The position numbers and the translations under genes were made by a program. Below the pieces are notes generated by a model. That model searched no databases. It saw only the letters and a program-made list of their open reading frames with translations, and was not told the origin of the DNA. A stretch of DNA of 64,000 nt from Paenibacillus aceris (GTDB taxonomy: Bacteria; Bacillota; Bacilli; Paenibacillales; NBRC-103111). Positions within the stretch are counted from its first letter, which is position 1, and each line of letters opens with the position of its first letter. The stretch spans positions 248,001-312,000 of the forward strand of contig NZ_JAGGKV010000005.1 of assembly GCF_017874035.1 (NCBI RefSeq), written 5' to 3'. Below are positions 33,874 through 42,560 of the stretch, one piece after another.

Positions 33874-34230
33874 CTACTTTGGTTTAACAGCATTTACACT
33901 GCTATTATTAGATAGCCTTACTGGTTCATCAAGTTTGGAAAATAAATTGATAGTATAAATCAATAACAGCACATGCAGAATCATAGATAGCTTAAATATC
34001 AAAGGGTATTTTTTACTAATCCATCTTATTATTAAGCAAAAAAGTAATGTTATGATTGCCGTTACTACCATCATTATTCTTAAATAGACTAATGCATTAT
34101 TGAGACCGACATGAAATAAATCATTCCCCCACATTGAAACTCGTGTGAAAAATTGAATCCAATAAATAGGGAAAAGTATGCAATAGAATAAAGCTTTTGT
34201 TATCATCTTGAAAATTTTAATTATATCCAC
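33874..34230 (-). CDS. Small membrane protein of unknown function
   Basis: A 118-residue protein with three hydrophobic segments (about 10-30, 48-72, 80-100) and a polar C-terminus. GTG start with a weak ribosome site (GGCGGGTG); a later ATG is possible. No family recognised. Low G+C. Confidence 0.5.
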   Translation of the reverse strand: MDIIKIFKMITKALFYCILFPIYWIQFFTRVSMWGNDLFHVGLNNALVYLRIMMVVTAIITLLFCLIIRWISKKYPLIFKLSMILHVLLLIYTINLFSKLDEPVRLSNNSSVNAVKPK

Positions 34231-34480
34231 CCGCCATTCTAATTAAATACCCGACAAATGGTTGCTTTCTCCTTAGAGGACTAAGTCTGATGCTTCGAGT
34301 ACAAGAAAATAATACCATTTACTTCCAAGCTTCTCTATCTTTATTTATTTGTAGCAACGTTGGTGCAATAATGCAGAGGTAGACTAAGACATTATCTTCA
34401 TGTCCTAGAGTCTTGGGGAAATAAAGTATTAGACTTAAAAATAAGGTGTAGCCCTAGACTAGCGCTGCCGTCATTAAGCT
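34231..34480. other. Intergenic region next to the insertion sequence
   Basis: A-T-rich, non-coding in all frames as far as I can see; no repeat or hairpin stands out. Confidence 0.4.
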
Positions 34481-34702
34481 CCCATGAAAATTAAATCCGG
34501 AGTATCAGAAAAAGGCCGCACTAAATAAGACGCAGTTCATTCATTTTTTGAAAGCGTCTGAAGGTGGGGGAGATAGAACTAGGTATTAGCTGCAATTGTT
34601 ACGGAGTAACCTAAGTTCTCTAGTCTTCGAACGGCATACTTTACAATAGATTGTTGCTTCTGTTTGTCAAAGTAGTCTTCACCTAGATCTACATACATTT
34701 CT
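34481..34702 (-). mobile_element. Truncated 222-bp duplicate of the IS110 element end
   Basis: Bases 34481-34702 repeat 34703-34924 almost exactly (period 222; one difference seen, AGAAAAAGG against AGAGAAAGG). The unit begins CCCATGAAAATTAAATCC and contains about 100 bases of element end plus the last 41 codons of the transposase. It is a head-to-tail tandem duplication or the stump of an earlier insertion. Confidence 0.85.
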
Positions 34703-34800
34703 CCCATGAAAATTAAATCCGGAGTATCAGAGAAAGGCCGCACTAAATAAGACGCAGTTCATTCATTTTTTGAAAGCGTCTGAAGGTGGGGGAGATAGAA

Positions 34801-36018
34801 CTAGGTATTAGCTGCAATTGTTACGGAGTAACCTAAGTTCTCTAGTCTTCGAACGGCATACTTTACAATAGATTGTTGCTTCTGTTTGTCAAAGTAGTCT
34901 TCACCTAGATCTACATACATTTCTTTACGTGTTAGGAGATAAAATGCAATCCGTAACATCGCATGTGCCACATTTACAGCTGCTCGCTTTTTACCTTTTC
35001 GTGCAGCCGTACGTCTATACATCGCTCCAAGGAAGTTCTTAGATGCAGCAACGGAATGGGCCGCTTCTATTAAAGCAGATTTAAGATATTTGTTTCCGTT
35101 TGTGGTTTTGGCAGATTTCTTTTTTCCTGCACTTTCATTATGTCCAGGTACCAATCCAGCCCAAGAGCATAAATGTGCCGCACTAGGAAACTGTTTCTTA
35201 ATATCCGTTCCGATTTCCGCCAGGATTTGTTCTGCCATTCGAATAGCTATACCTGGGATTGAATCTAAACGTTCAACATCTTCTTGAAAAGATGCTATCC
35301 GCGCAGCAACTTCCTGATCGAGCACTTCAACTTGTTCATTTAAAAAATCAATGTGAGTTAAAATGGTTTTGATCATCAAACGCTGGTGAGGGTTTACATA
35401 GCCTTGAAGAGCTAGTTCGAGTTCGTTCTTTTTTTGTTTCAAGGTGCGCCTAGCAAAGTTCGCTAGTTTTTCGGGATCATCTTCGCCCTCTGCAATAGCA
35501 CGCAACATATCGCGAGAGGAGACACCCATAATATCCGAAACGACAGAGCCAAGCTTAATATTCGCTCCCTCTAATACCTTTTGAATGCGATTGTGCTGTC
35601 TGGATCTCTCTTCAATGATGCTTCGGCGATACCTAACAAGCTCTCGAAGTTCACGTTGATTTCGATTTGGAATGAAGCTTGCTTTAAGAAGTCCATGACG
35701 GAGAAGTTTGGCGATCCATTCCGAATCCTTGACATCTGTTTTACGTCCAGGTAACGCCTTCATATGCTGGGCATTCACTACTAAAAATTCAATTCCCTCA
35801 GCTTCGAGTAGGTTAACAATTGGCTTCCAAAAAACCCCTGTGCTTTCCATTGCAACGTGAGAACATTCATGTTGTTTAATCCAGTCGATAAGTTGTAATA
35901 GATGCAGCGTTTTCGTAGAAAACGTTTGAATCTCCTTTCCTTTAGACGTTAGAATACATGCTGTAATGTTATCCTTGTGAATATCCATACCGCATGCACG
36001 TTCAATGACGACTTCCAC
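34801..36018 (-). CDS. IS110-family transposase (DEDD recombinase)
   Basis: This 405-residue transposase has an N-terminal RuvC-like domain with the acidic tetrad D12 (GMDIHKDN), E58 (AMESTG), D95 and D98 (GRKTDVKDSE). A central coiled coil follows, then a C-terminal Tnp domain with SWAGLVPGHNESAGK holding the serine used in strand exchange. Length is normal and no frameshift is seen, so it may be active. IS110 enzymes are guided by an element-encoded bridge RNA. Confidence 0.95.
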   Translation of the reverse strand: MEVVIERACGMDIHKDNITACILTSKGKEIQTFSTKTLHLLQLIDWIKQHECSHVAMESTGVFWKPIVNLLEAEGIEFLVVNAQHMKALPGRKTDVKDSEWIAKLLRHGLLKASFIPNRNQRELRELVRYRRSIIEERSRQHNRIQKVLEGANIKLGSVVSDIMGVSSRDMLRAIAEGEDDPEKLANFARRTLKQKKNELELALQGYVNPHQRLMIKTILTHIDFLNEQVEVLDQEVAARIASFQEDVERLDSIPGIAIRMAEQILAEIGTDIKKQFPSAAHLCSWAGLVPGHNESAGKKKSAKTTNGNKYLKSALIEAAHSVAASKNFLGAMYRRTAARKGKKRAAVNVAHAMLRIAFYLLTRKEMYVDLGEDYFDKQKQQSIVKYAVRRLENLGYSVTIAANT

Positions 36019-36290
36019 TTAAAAAACATCCTCTCTACGGCTAATTCGGATAAGAGGCTGGTGCAACAACCAGAGTAGGATTAATCTCCCATGAGTGCTT
36101 CCAAAAAGGAGCGACAATCTGTGATGCACCGTGATCGTTGGAGTCAGACTAAAGGTTGGGCTCTAAGGCACCATAGCTTATCGACCTTCCTCTCCCAGCC
36201 ATGGTACCAGTATTGACGGATTCCTCATCCCATTTTCATCATCTGTGGTGCGGCGCTTGCGCTGCATGTATGGCTAAAGGGCAGCATTCC
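36019..36290 (-). ncRNA. Candidate IS110 bridge RNA region
   Basis: The non-coding leader upstream of the transposase, on the same strand, is where IS110-group elements encode the bispecific bridge RNA. It contains a stem CTGGT/ACCAG (36058-36073). A 10-base string, TCTCCCATGA on the + strand at 36085-36094, is also present exactly at the element end (34700-34709). A donor-binding loop would be expected to share such sequence, and its place near the transposase start fits the 3' half of known bridge RNAs. No structure was computed. Confidence 0.35.
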
Positions 36291-36499
36291 TATAATGAAG
36301 TCCATCTTCCTCGATGTTCCTCAATATGATAATGTGTTGCTATAACAACAATAACTAAGAATAGAGGTTTCCCCTCATGTAGAGTGTTACAGCAACAAGG
36401 AATTCACCCAATAAAGGTTGTTTTAGTTCATTCAAATGAATAAACTAACGGATAACAGTAGGTTCAAGTAATCGATGAGACGAAGAGGGGGAAACCGAA

Positions 36500-36955
36500 A
36501 TGAAGACGATCAAGTACATGATGGACCACCTGTACTGGGCGGACGGACGCATCTTGGACGCGCTCGAGGAGAGTGAGACGAAGAATAAGGACCTTCTGAA
36601 GCTGGTTCGGCACGTCGCTGTCGCGGAACGAGTCTGGCTGTCCCGATTGCAGGGCAAGGGCAGCGCGCAATATTCGTTGTGGGAGGAAGCGGAAGACCTG
36701 ACGGCGATCCGGACGATGTTCGAAGAAAACGCCGAGCAATATCGCGTCTATATCGAAGGGCTCGAGGAATCCGAGTTGGACGAGATGATCGACTATGCGA
36801 ACCAGAGCGGGGTTCCGTTCCAAACGTCCGTCCGGGACATCCTGTTGCAGGTCCTCTTACATGGGCAATATCACCGGGGACAGATCAACCGGGCTCTTCG
36901 GATCGAATCGGCAGAGCCTGTCCAAGTCGATTACATCACGTTCGCGAGGCTCTAA
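36500..36955 (+). CDS. DinB/YfiT-family protein
   Basis: This 151-residue four-helix-bundle protein has likely metal-binding histidines in KLVRHVAVAERVW and HGQYHRGQI. Members include thiol transferases and damage-inducible proteins of unknown substrate. AGGGGG precedes the ATG. The gene is G+C-richer than its surroundings, a sign of separate origin, and its stop codon lies inside an attC-like site, as in a gene cassette. Confidence 0.88.
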   Translation: MKTIKYMMDHLYWADGRILDALEESETKNKDLLKLVRHVAVAERVWLSRLQGKGSAQYSLWEEAEDLTAIRTMFEENAEQYRVYIEGLEESELDEMIDYANQSGVPFQTSVRDILLQVLLHGQYHRGQINRALRIESAEPVQVDYITFARL

Positions 36956-37019
36956 CAGGGCCTAATAATCATCATTACTCGGAATGGGATTGGCATTGAA
37001 ATAACGAGGAACGTTAGTT
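36950..37019 (+). repeat. attC-like site after the DinB gene
   Basis: CTCTAAC (36950-36956) contains the DinB stop codon; CATTGAAATAAC then GAGGAAC and GTTAGTT (37013-37019) end the site. Its central stem is reduced compared with other copies. Confidence 0.5.
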
Positions 37020-37333
37020 CAATGAGACTGTAGGCAATGGTTTGTGAGAAATACTTCAAAACTTATTTGTCACCCAACATTAAAGAACATTCGTCATTCG
37101 TTACTTTCAATGCTTACAGTGGATAATTAGCTGATAAAGAGGGCATAATAAAATAAAGCTATGCCCAAAAAGTAGCCCGGTATGAAAATGAAAATTTCGT
37201 GATTTATTGGTGGTACTTGCATTTTATCACTAGGCTCTTGCATATGTTGGAAGATCCCTGGCTTAGTGGCCGAAGTGTACACATTAAAACGTCGAATACC
37301 AAAAATCGCAACAATGGAACTGAGGTAAATTGA

Positions 37334-37549
37334 ATGTTATATCCTTCAATTGATAAACTACTTGATATCGTAGATAGCAAGTATTCGCTAGTTGTAGCTT
37401 CTTCCATGAGAGCAAGATCTTTGCGTGATGGTGCTAAATCTGATTTGAAAGGCCAAAAGTCTCACAAACATGTTGGAATTGCGTTAGAAGAACTTTACGG
37501 CCACTATATCAGTTATGAAAAAATTATGACCGAGATGGACAAGAAATAA
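37334..37549 (+). CDS. rpoZ: RNA polymerase omega subunit paralogue
   Basis: This 71-residue protein matches omega: MLYPSIDKLLDIVDSKYSLV, then RARSLRDGAK and SHKHVGIALEELY. Omega helps assemble RNA polymerase by binding beta-prime. In Bacillota rpoZ normally sits between gmk and coaBC; here it stands alone among cassette-like genes, so it is probably a second copy. GAGGT precedes the ATG and its own terminator follows. Whether it enters RNA polymerase cannot be told. Confidence 0.82.
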   Translation: MLYPSIDKLLDIVDSKYSLVVASSMRARSLRDGAKSDLKGQKSHKHVGIALEELYGHYISYEKIMTEMDKK

Positions 37550-37571
37550 ACAAGGGGTTTACCAAACAGTT

Positions 37572-37607
37572 AAAAGCGTCATCGGAGAATTCCGGTGGCG
37601 CTTTTTA
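37572..37607 (+). terminator. Rho-independent terminator after rpoZ-like gene
   Basis: AAAAGCG pairs with CGCTTTT with an inner TCGG/CCGG region, followed by TTTTTAT. Confidence 0.8.
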
Positions 37608-37740
37608 TCTTTACCAGAAATCCGAGACGGCATCAGTTTTCTTTTCAGCAGAACCAGTTCGAAAGACAATGGCTACCTTCACAACAGAAGCTTCTGCAGC
37701 AGTTGAACATCGTCATTTTCGGTACCGGAACGTTTTGTCT

Positions 37741-37763
37741 GTTGAAGTAACGGGCAGTTATCG
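37741..37763 (+). repeat. 3' half of an attC-like site
   Basis: GTTGAAGTAACGGGCA then GTTATCG matches the 3' box of the repeat family. No matching 5' half or stem is clear upstream (37608-37740), and no gene is seen there. Confidence 0.45.
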
Positions 37764-37989
37764 CTAATTATTTTCACTCAATACCAGAATAAAACTAATT
37801 TGAAGTAATATCATCGTCGGGATAGACATACGAATACTTTTACGGGACACTCTATACAGTGGCATAGTGGCACCACCGGAGGTCAGACACTTGTATTTTG
37901 CGATGGTAGGCATTCCAAAAGTGCTGAGTCATTCGGAAGATTTCCAATATCACGATTCTTACTTCCTAGTGATACATATTGATCCATAT

Positions 37990-38045
37990 AATGACGAAGC
38001 TGCCGGTACGATCGGCAGCTTCGCTGCGTTAACGGGCAGTTATCT
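37990..38045 (+). repeat. attC-like site with GAAGCTGCCG stem
   Basis: A perfect 10-bp stem, GAAGCTGCCG (37996-38005) with CGGCAGCTTC (38013-38022), is followed by GTTAACGGGCA and GTTATCT (38039-38045). The 5' box is degenerate. A short open frame that runs into this site (37867-38052) is not credited as a gene. Confidence 0.65.
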
Positions 38046-38097
38046 TCAATAAGTTGTGTTAAAATATGGAATAGGATATATAGGTAGGGGGAAAGAG

Positions 38098-38508
38098 ATG
38101 AGAATTGCTGTTGCAAATAATTCTGACTATGGATATATACAACAACGCGACCATCACATATTACAGGGCTTAATACTACAAAAAATTAAGGGAAATGAAA
38201 TATATATTCTGCGGGACGAGGATGAAAATTATATCGGATGGATGAGGTACGGATATTTTTGGGACAACACACCATTCATGAACATGATATGGGTCGAAGA
38301 ACAATATCGGGGTCAAGGGTTAGGTAAGCAAATCGTTTTTTTTTGGGAAGAAGAAATGAGACATAAGGGCTTAAAGTTGGTCATGACCTCTACTTTGGCT
38401 AATGAAGAGGCACAGCACTTCTACAGAAAGTTAGGTTATCGGGATTCAGGCTGTCTGTTACTTGAAGATGAGCCATTGGAAATCATTCTGACTAAGAAAA
38501 TTACTTAA
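38098..38508 (+). CDS. GNAT family acetyltransferase
   Basis: This 136-residue single-domain protein has motif A IWVEEQYRGQGLGKQIV with the RGQGLG pyrophosphate loop and HFYRKLGY near the end. ATG 38098 has AGGGGG upstream; the longer frame starts inside the preceding repeat. Its stop codon lies inside the next attC-like site, so gene and site form a compact cassette-like unit. Acceptor unknown. Confidence 0.88.
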   Translation: MRIAVANNSDYGYIQQRDHHILQGLILQKIKGNEIYILRDEDENYIGWMRYGYFWDNTPFMNMIWVEEQYRGQGLGKQIVFFWEEEMRHKGLKLVMTSTLANEEAQHFYRKLGYRDSGCLLLEDEPLEIILTKKIT

Positions 38509-38586
38509 CCATACCGAAGAGAGGCTGCTGACAAGATCGCAGCCTCCAATGCGTTAAATAATAAATACATTTACGGGCACTTAGTT
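38503..38586 (+). repeat. attC-like site after GNAT gene
   Basis: ACTTAAC (38503-38509) contains the stop codon. An 8-bp stem GAGGCTGC/GCAGCCTC (38521-38546) follows, then GCGTTAAA, ACGGGCA and CTTAGTT (38580-38586). Confidence 0.6.
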
Positions 38587-38622
38587 AACTGTTTTTTTTT
38601 TTGAAAAACCACGGAGGACTTT

Positions 38623-39150
38623 ATGAGAAAAATAATACTTATAGGTTCAGGCGGTTCGGGAAAGTCATCATTAGCTCGTGAGTTAGGCGACATTTTGGCA
38701 ATTAGAGTTTATCACTTAGACGCAATATTCTGGAAACCAGGGTGGGTAAGCACGCCCAAAGAAGAACAAATAAGGGTGCAAGAGGAACTTATAAGTCTTG
38801 ATAAATGGATTATAGACGGTAATTACGGAGGTACAATTGATATTAGATTGCGATCTGCGGATACGATTATTTTTTTCGACCTGTCTAAATGGTTATGTCT
38901 GTATCGTGTGTTGAAGAGAAGAATACAGTACCATAAGAAAAATAGGATTGACATGGGAGAAGGTTGTGAAGAAAGAATTGATCTCCAGTTTTTGAAGTGG
39001 GTCTGGGAATATCCTGAAAAACAGAAACCTAAGATTTTAGAGAAACTTCGTGCACTTTCTCAAGAAAAAGAAATTATCATAATAAAGTCCCCCAAAGCGG
39101 TTAAGGAGTTCTTAGAAAAAGTGAAATCATTATACGAACGGGAGAACTAG
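38623..39150 (+). CDS. FlaR/topology-modulation-like P-loop NTPase
   Basis: This 175-residue kinase-like protein has Walker A GSGGSGKSSLA at residues 8-18, then HLDAIFWKPGW and DGNYGGTIDIRL, the pattern of AAA proteins annotated as FlaR or DNA topology modulation protein. It resembles adenylate-kinase-type small-molecule kinases; the substrate is unknown. GGAGGA precedes the ATG. It lies between two attC-like sites together with the next gene. Confidence 0.85.
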   Translation: MRKIILIGSGGSGKSSLARELGDILAIRVYHLDAIFWKPGWVSTPKEEQIRVQEELISLDKWIIDGNYGGTIDIRLRSADTIIFFDLSKWLCLYRVLKRRIQYHKKNRIDMGEGCEERIDLQFLKWVWEYPEKQKPKILEKLRALSQEKEIIIIKSPKAVKEFLEKVKSLYEREN

Positions 39151-39224
39151 AGCTTAATCAATTTGCGGGTAAATTTAACTAATAGGTGGATGAAAGCAAT
39201 TTTATGGGAAGTAGGTGTTGGTAG

Positions 39225-39632
39225 ATGGTCTTTGAAATTGAAGCTTATGTCGGAGCAGGTTCACTTCATTTTGGTATGACAAGTGGACAGGTAAGCTCTG
39301 CATTAAATAGTATTGCTCAAAAATTTTTAAAAACAGAATCTAGTCAAATGGAAACAGATGCTTTTGAATGGTGTCATGCTTATTATAAACAAGATGGATT
39401 GCTTGAGGCTGTCGAGTTTTTTGAGCCTGCGGAAGTGAAATTTATGGGAAAAGACTTATTAGGTTTGCCGTTTGAAAATGTGAAAGATATGTTCAGTCAA
39501 CTAGATGAAAAGCTAGCAATAGACGCTAATGGATTTACCTCTTATAAATTCGGAGTAGGAATTTATGTGCCATACCATGAAGCCCAAGTTGAAGGAGTAA
39601 TTGTATTTGAGAAGGGTTATTACGATATATAA
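39225..39632 (+). CDS. Small protein of unknown function, cassette-like
   Basis: A 135-residue acidic cytosolic protein (HFGMTSGQVSSALNS near the start, then YVPYHEAQVEGVIVFEKG). It resembles small immunity-type proteins in size and composition, but I recognise no family. The stop codon lies 8 bases before an attC-like site. Degenerate repeat-like sequence (GCGGGTAAATTTAACTAAT) lies between it and the preceding kinase gene, so the two may once have been separate cassettes. Confidence 0.65.
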   Translation: MVFEIEAYVGAGSLHFGMTSGQVSSALNSIAQKFLKTESSQMETDAFEWCHAYYKQDGLLEAVEFFEPAEVKFMGKDLLGLPFENVKDMFSQLDEKLAIDANGFTSYKFGVGIYVPYHEAQVEGVIVFEKGYYDI

Positions 39633-39639
39633 AGCCTTC

Positions 39640-39743
39640 AACTAACGGAAGAACAATAGCTCAATCACGACATGACGGTAGCCGGCACACGATTGGATGA
39701 ATGTATGGATTATGAACTGCTCTAGTAACGGGAGACGTTAGCT
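39640..39743 (+). repeat. attC-like site with replaced stem
   Basis: AACTAAC (39640-39646) and GTTAGCT (39737-39743) end the site; a CTCAATCACGACATGACGG segment is shared with the copies at 41.2 and 51.0 kb. The right arm of the stem is replaced by unrelated sequence (GATTGGATGAATG...), so it may no longer fold. Confidence 0.65.
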
Positions 39744-39781
39744 GTAACTATTGCAATATAATATAGGAAGAAGTGGAATAA

Positions 39782-40333
39782 ATGAGAACCTTTATTTATT
39801 TTGTCAGACATGCCGAATCACCATATTTTGAAGGTATGGAGAGGTCAAGAGGGTTGTCTGACAAAGGTAAATTAGATGTACTTAAAATCAATGAAATATT
39901 GAAAGATGAAGAATTTGATGTTTTTATATCGAGTCCGTATGAAAGAGCGATTCAAACTATTAATGGCGCAGCCGGAACTAACAAAATAATATTATATGAA
40001 GAGCTCAGAGAAAGAGAAATTGGTCAGATAGAAAATATGAGTTTTATGGAAGCCAAGCTGAAACTGTATAAAGATATTAATTTTTCATTTTCTAAGGGTG
40101 AATCAACCATTTATGCTCAAAGAAGAGCAGTGAATGTAATAGAAAACATTTTAAAAGAAAATATGGGAAAGAAAATTGTAATTGGAACGCATGGAGATAT
40201 TATGACTTTAATACTGAATTACTTTGATAACCGATATGATTTTGAATTTTGGGAATCAACATCTATTCCGGACATATATAAATTAGAATTTGAAGAACAG
40301 AAATTAATCGAATTAGAGAGACTTTGGAACTAG
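39782..40333 (+). CDS. Histidine phosphatase family protein
   Basis: This 183-residue phosphoglycerate-mutase-fold enzyme has the nucleophile motif FVRHAESPY (His10), SSPYERAIQT with the second-pocket Arg, and the late GTHGDIMTL with the second catalytic His. It removes phosphate through a phosphohistidine; the substrate is unknown. AGGAAG precedes the ATG. Its stop overlaps the start of an attC-like site. Confidence 0.88.
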   Translation: MRTFIYFVRHAESPYFEGMERSRGLSDKGKLDVLKINEILKDEEFDVFISSPYERAIQTINGAAGTNKIILYEELREREIGQIENMSFMEAKLKLYKDINFSFSKGESTIYAQRRAVNVIENILKENMGKKIVIGTHGDIMTLILNYFDNRYDFEFWESTSIPDIYKLEFEEQKLIELERLWN

Positions 40334-40417
40334 GAGAAGGCAGGGGGTAGTTCAACCATAACAGGGAGCAGACTGCCGTGGTGCTCCTCCCTGTCTCATT
40401 GAAATCACTTTATTTCT
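40328..40417 (+). repeat. Diverged attC-like site with CAGGGAGCA stem
   Basis: AACTAGG overlaps the phosphatase stop codon; GTTCAAC (40350-40356) and ATTGAAATCAC flank a stem CAGGGAGCA/TGCTC-C-TCCCTG. The terminal GTTAGTT is degenerate. Confidence 0.5.
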
Positions 40418-40441
40418 TTAGGGAGAGGCGAGAGTAATAAA

Positions 40442-41233
40442 ATGAAACATTTTACTAAAGAATGGTATGAACTGTGTCAAAAAACAAGTTTTCATCTAAG
40501 TTTAGAGGAAGAAAAGCACGCTGAAACATTTTCAGAAGAATATTTTCAACAACTTTATAACACAGAGTTAAATAGTTGGCTTAATTTACAAGAAGAAGTT
40601 GCTTCCATAATGAAAAATAACGAAACCGTAAATAGAAATAATAATAATGAATATGAGCCCTTTAATAGAGATAGGAAAATCGAACAATTTCATGACGGTT
40701 TCATCTATAATCAAGAGTATTTAAAAAGGAAATTACCAGAAACAATTTTAAAACAGATAGCTGATATAAGGGTTTTTACTTTAAATAAAGCAACCCGAAC
40801 AGTAATAAACGCAGTAACTCAATATTGTGAGGATAATGAAAAGTCAGTAAACACAACAATTGAAGATTTTAGAAGATATATGGGGGAAGTCTCCAACACA
40901 CTTGATAAAGCAATTGTTGACAAATTTAGATTTCATGATTGTACGATTACAAACTCAGTACAGGAAGATATGTCCTTAATATTACTCCTTGATAACTCAG
41001 GTGGTTTTACAAATATCGATCAAGTCACCTTTAAAAATTTTAATATAATAAAGCAAGAAGGTTCATTGGAAGATTCATGGTGGCTGTATGAGGAAGTATA
41101 TAAAGTCAATGACAGATATGAGTTTCATGTTTTGCTACAAAACAACAATATGGGTTTAATTGACTTTATTATTTCAGCTGATCAAATTTCATTCAAAAGT
41201 AACAAAATATTGAACTCTAACGAGGAACTATAG
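40442..41233 (+). CDS. DUF4085 family protein
   Basis: A 263-residue A-T-rich protein that begins MKHFTKEWYELCQKTSFHL and has EEYFQQLYNTELNSWL, as in DUF4085 proteins of Paenibacillus and Bacillus. Function unknown; family members are often found in accessory regions. The last codons (SNEEL) and stop are encoded by the first bases of the attC-like site that follows, so the repeat defines the C-terminus. Confidence 0.8.
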   Translation: MKHFTKEWYELCQKTSFHLSLEEEKHAETFSEEYFQQLYNTELNSWLNLQEEVASIMKNNETVNRNNNNEYEPFNRDRKIEQFHDGFIYNQEYLKRKLPETILKQIADIRVFTLNKATRTVINAVTQYCEDNEKSVNTTIEDFRRYMGEVSNTLDKAIVDKFRFHDCTITNSVQEDMSLILLLDNSGGFTNIDQVTFKNFNIIKQEGSLEDSWWLYEEVYKVNDRYEFHVLLQNNNMGLIDFIISADQISFKSNKILNSNEEL

Positions 41234-41311
41234 TTCAATCACGACATGACGGCAGCCGGCATACACGATCGGCTGCCTTTGTCTGTTTATCTAACGGGCA
41301 GCAGTTTAGTT
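41215..41311 (+). repeat. attC-like site, complete
   Basis: CTCTAAC (41215-41221), GTTCAAT, a stem CGGCAGCCG/CGGCTGCC (41250-41277), TAACGGGCA and TTTAGTT (41305-41311). The preceding gene ends within the first 19 bases. Confidence 0.75.
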
Positions 41312-41469
41312 GAACAAGAGGATGGTATTTTTGTTAGTATTAAACAAAAGGGAGTGGATGAACGTGTATAACAAGAAGTATTTTATGTACAATGAAGAAG
41401 TTTAAAGAGTAAGATAATATTTCATCTCTATAACTTCTATGCTGAAACCTGAATGAAAGGAGAAACAAA

Positions 41470-42012
41470 ATGTTCTTAATAAATTCAAAAACAATTGAAG
41501 TTCTAGATGCAACGTTATCTGGAGTTATGAATCACGATGGATTTATAGAATGGTACATAAATATAGATTGCGACAGTGCTGAATTTGACGGTATTAATAC
41601 ATCGCCAAGAATATATCTTGAAAGATATGAGTGGGGAATTAGTTGTATTGAAGAAATAACAAACAAAGAAATAAATATTGAAAAGGGCTCTAGTTTAAGT
41701 AACGATAACATGTTTCCTGGGGAAAGTTTATGTTGCCTTTATGCTTTTGAACATCAATTTCTAGATGAAAATCAAATAAGTTTTTATTTGAAAAGTGAGG
41801 ACTTATATATTTCATGGAAAGCAAAGAACTCTAATAATTATCCTGAAAGATTTGAAGTTGATGTAGATACTAAGATAGATTTTTTGGGAATTAATTTAGG
41901 CGAAACTAAAGATTCAGAGACAGCTAAAAAACTCATTAGATTTGATACATCAGGTCTGGATTATTATAAAGAAGAAGGAACTCTCTACTTAATACCGGTA
42001 GAAAAAAAGTGA
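41470..42012 (+). CDS. Protein of unknown function in cassette-like position
   Basis: A 180-residue, A-T-rich, acidic protein with no signal peptide or membrane helix (NHDGFIEWYINIDCDSAEFD early, then YYKEEGTLYLIPVEKK at the end). It looks like a beta-rich cytosolic protein. AAAGGAG is 5 bases before the ATG. It follows an attC-like site at 41.3 kb, but no site is visible after it. Confidence 0.65.
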   Translation: MFLINSKTIEVLDATLSGVMNHDGFIEWYINIDCDSAEFDGINTSPRIYLERYEWGISCIEEITNKEINIEKGSSLSNDNMFPGESLCCLYAFEHQFLDENQISFYLKSEDLYISWKAKNSNNYPERFEVDVDTKIDFLGINLGETKDSETAKKLIRFDTSGLDYYKEEGTLYLIPVEKK

Positions 42013-42427
42013 AGGATGTAAAAATACATTAAAGTTTCAATGGGTTAAGTTAATCATTGTTCCTCCGGAATTGAAATAATGTCGGTGACAAGAAGATTAT
42101 CTCAGTAAGGGCCGCGAAAATCACGGCTTAATTTTAATACAGGTTAAGAATAGCGGCGCTTCGGAAATGATAATCAGGTGTAAATATAGGAGGTTTGCCC
42201 GGCGGTAACGACTGTGCGAAAACCACGGGAAGGTAGTTTAATATTAGTTGGGAATCTTTCATACATCCGAATGAATCAATTGTAAATAAACTATTTGAGA
42301 GTAAAGAGAATCAGGGATGTAATAGGTAGAACTCAAGTTATTAGAATAGAACAAAACTAATGAAGGTATTTTTAAATGAAGGGAACGAATACTATCCTCA
42401 TATTGTTAAGCGAGGGTGGAGGCAGAT
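42013..42427 (+). other. Intergenic region with decayed sequence
   Basis: No gene can be supported. A short frame near 42245-42330 reads SWESFIHPNESIVNKLFES before a stop and may be a gene remnant. AGGAGG at 42190-42195 has no open frame after it. Confidence 0.3.
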
Positions 42428-42560
42428 ATGGCTAATAAAAGCGAATTAGTCCTCGACATTGCAGGGGTCCTAGCTACTAACTTTTCGCCGTTTTTTTGGC
42501 AAGAACTATCTGATTTGTCTAAAGTGCCTTATGAAATGCTTGTTAACTTTATACAGGAAA
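42428..42560 (+). pseudogene. N-terminal scrap of a HAD-like hydrolase
   Basis: After a ribosome site (GGTGGAGG) the frame reads LVLDIAGVLATNFSPFFWQELSD, the first motif of HAD-type hydrolases with the Asp in DIAGV. About 45 codons in, the homology stops and the frame runs into GNAT DNA in the wrong frame. The gene is truncated by a deletion. Confidence 0.6.

Larger units (their letters stand above)
34703..36300 (-). mobile_element. IS110-family insertion sequence
   Basis: The element contains one intact transposase on the minus strand. The transposase-3' end is set at 34703, where the tandem copy begins. The other end is uncertain; about 280 bases upstream of the transposase are non-coding, as expected for IS110-group elements that carry a bridge RNA there. 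No inverted terminal repeats were seen, which is normal for this family. Confidence 0.75.

Noticed and set aside
37867..38052. 61-codon open frame on the + strand
   Set aside because: Its last third lies in an attC-like hairpin, there is only a weak ribosome site, and no family resemblance was seen.
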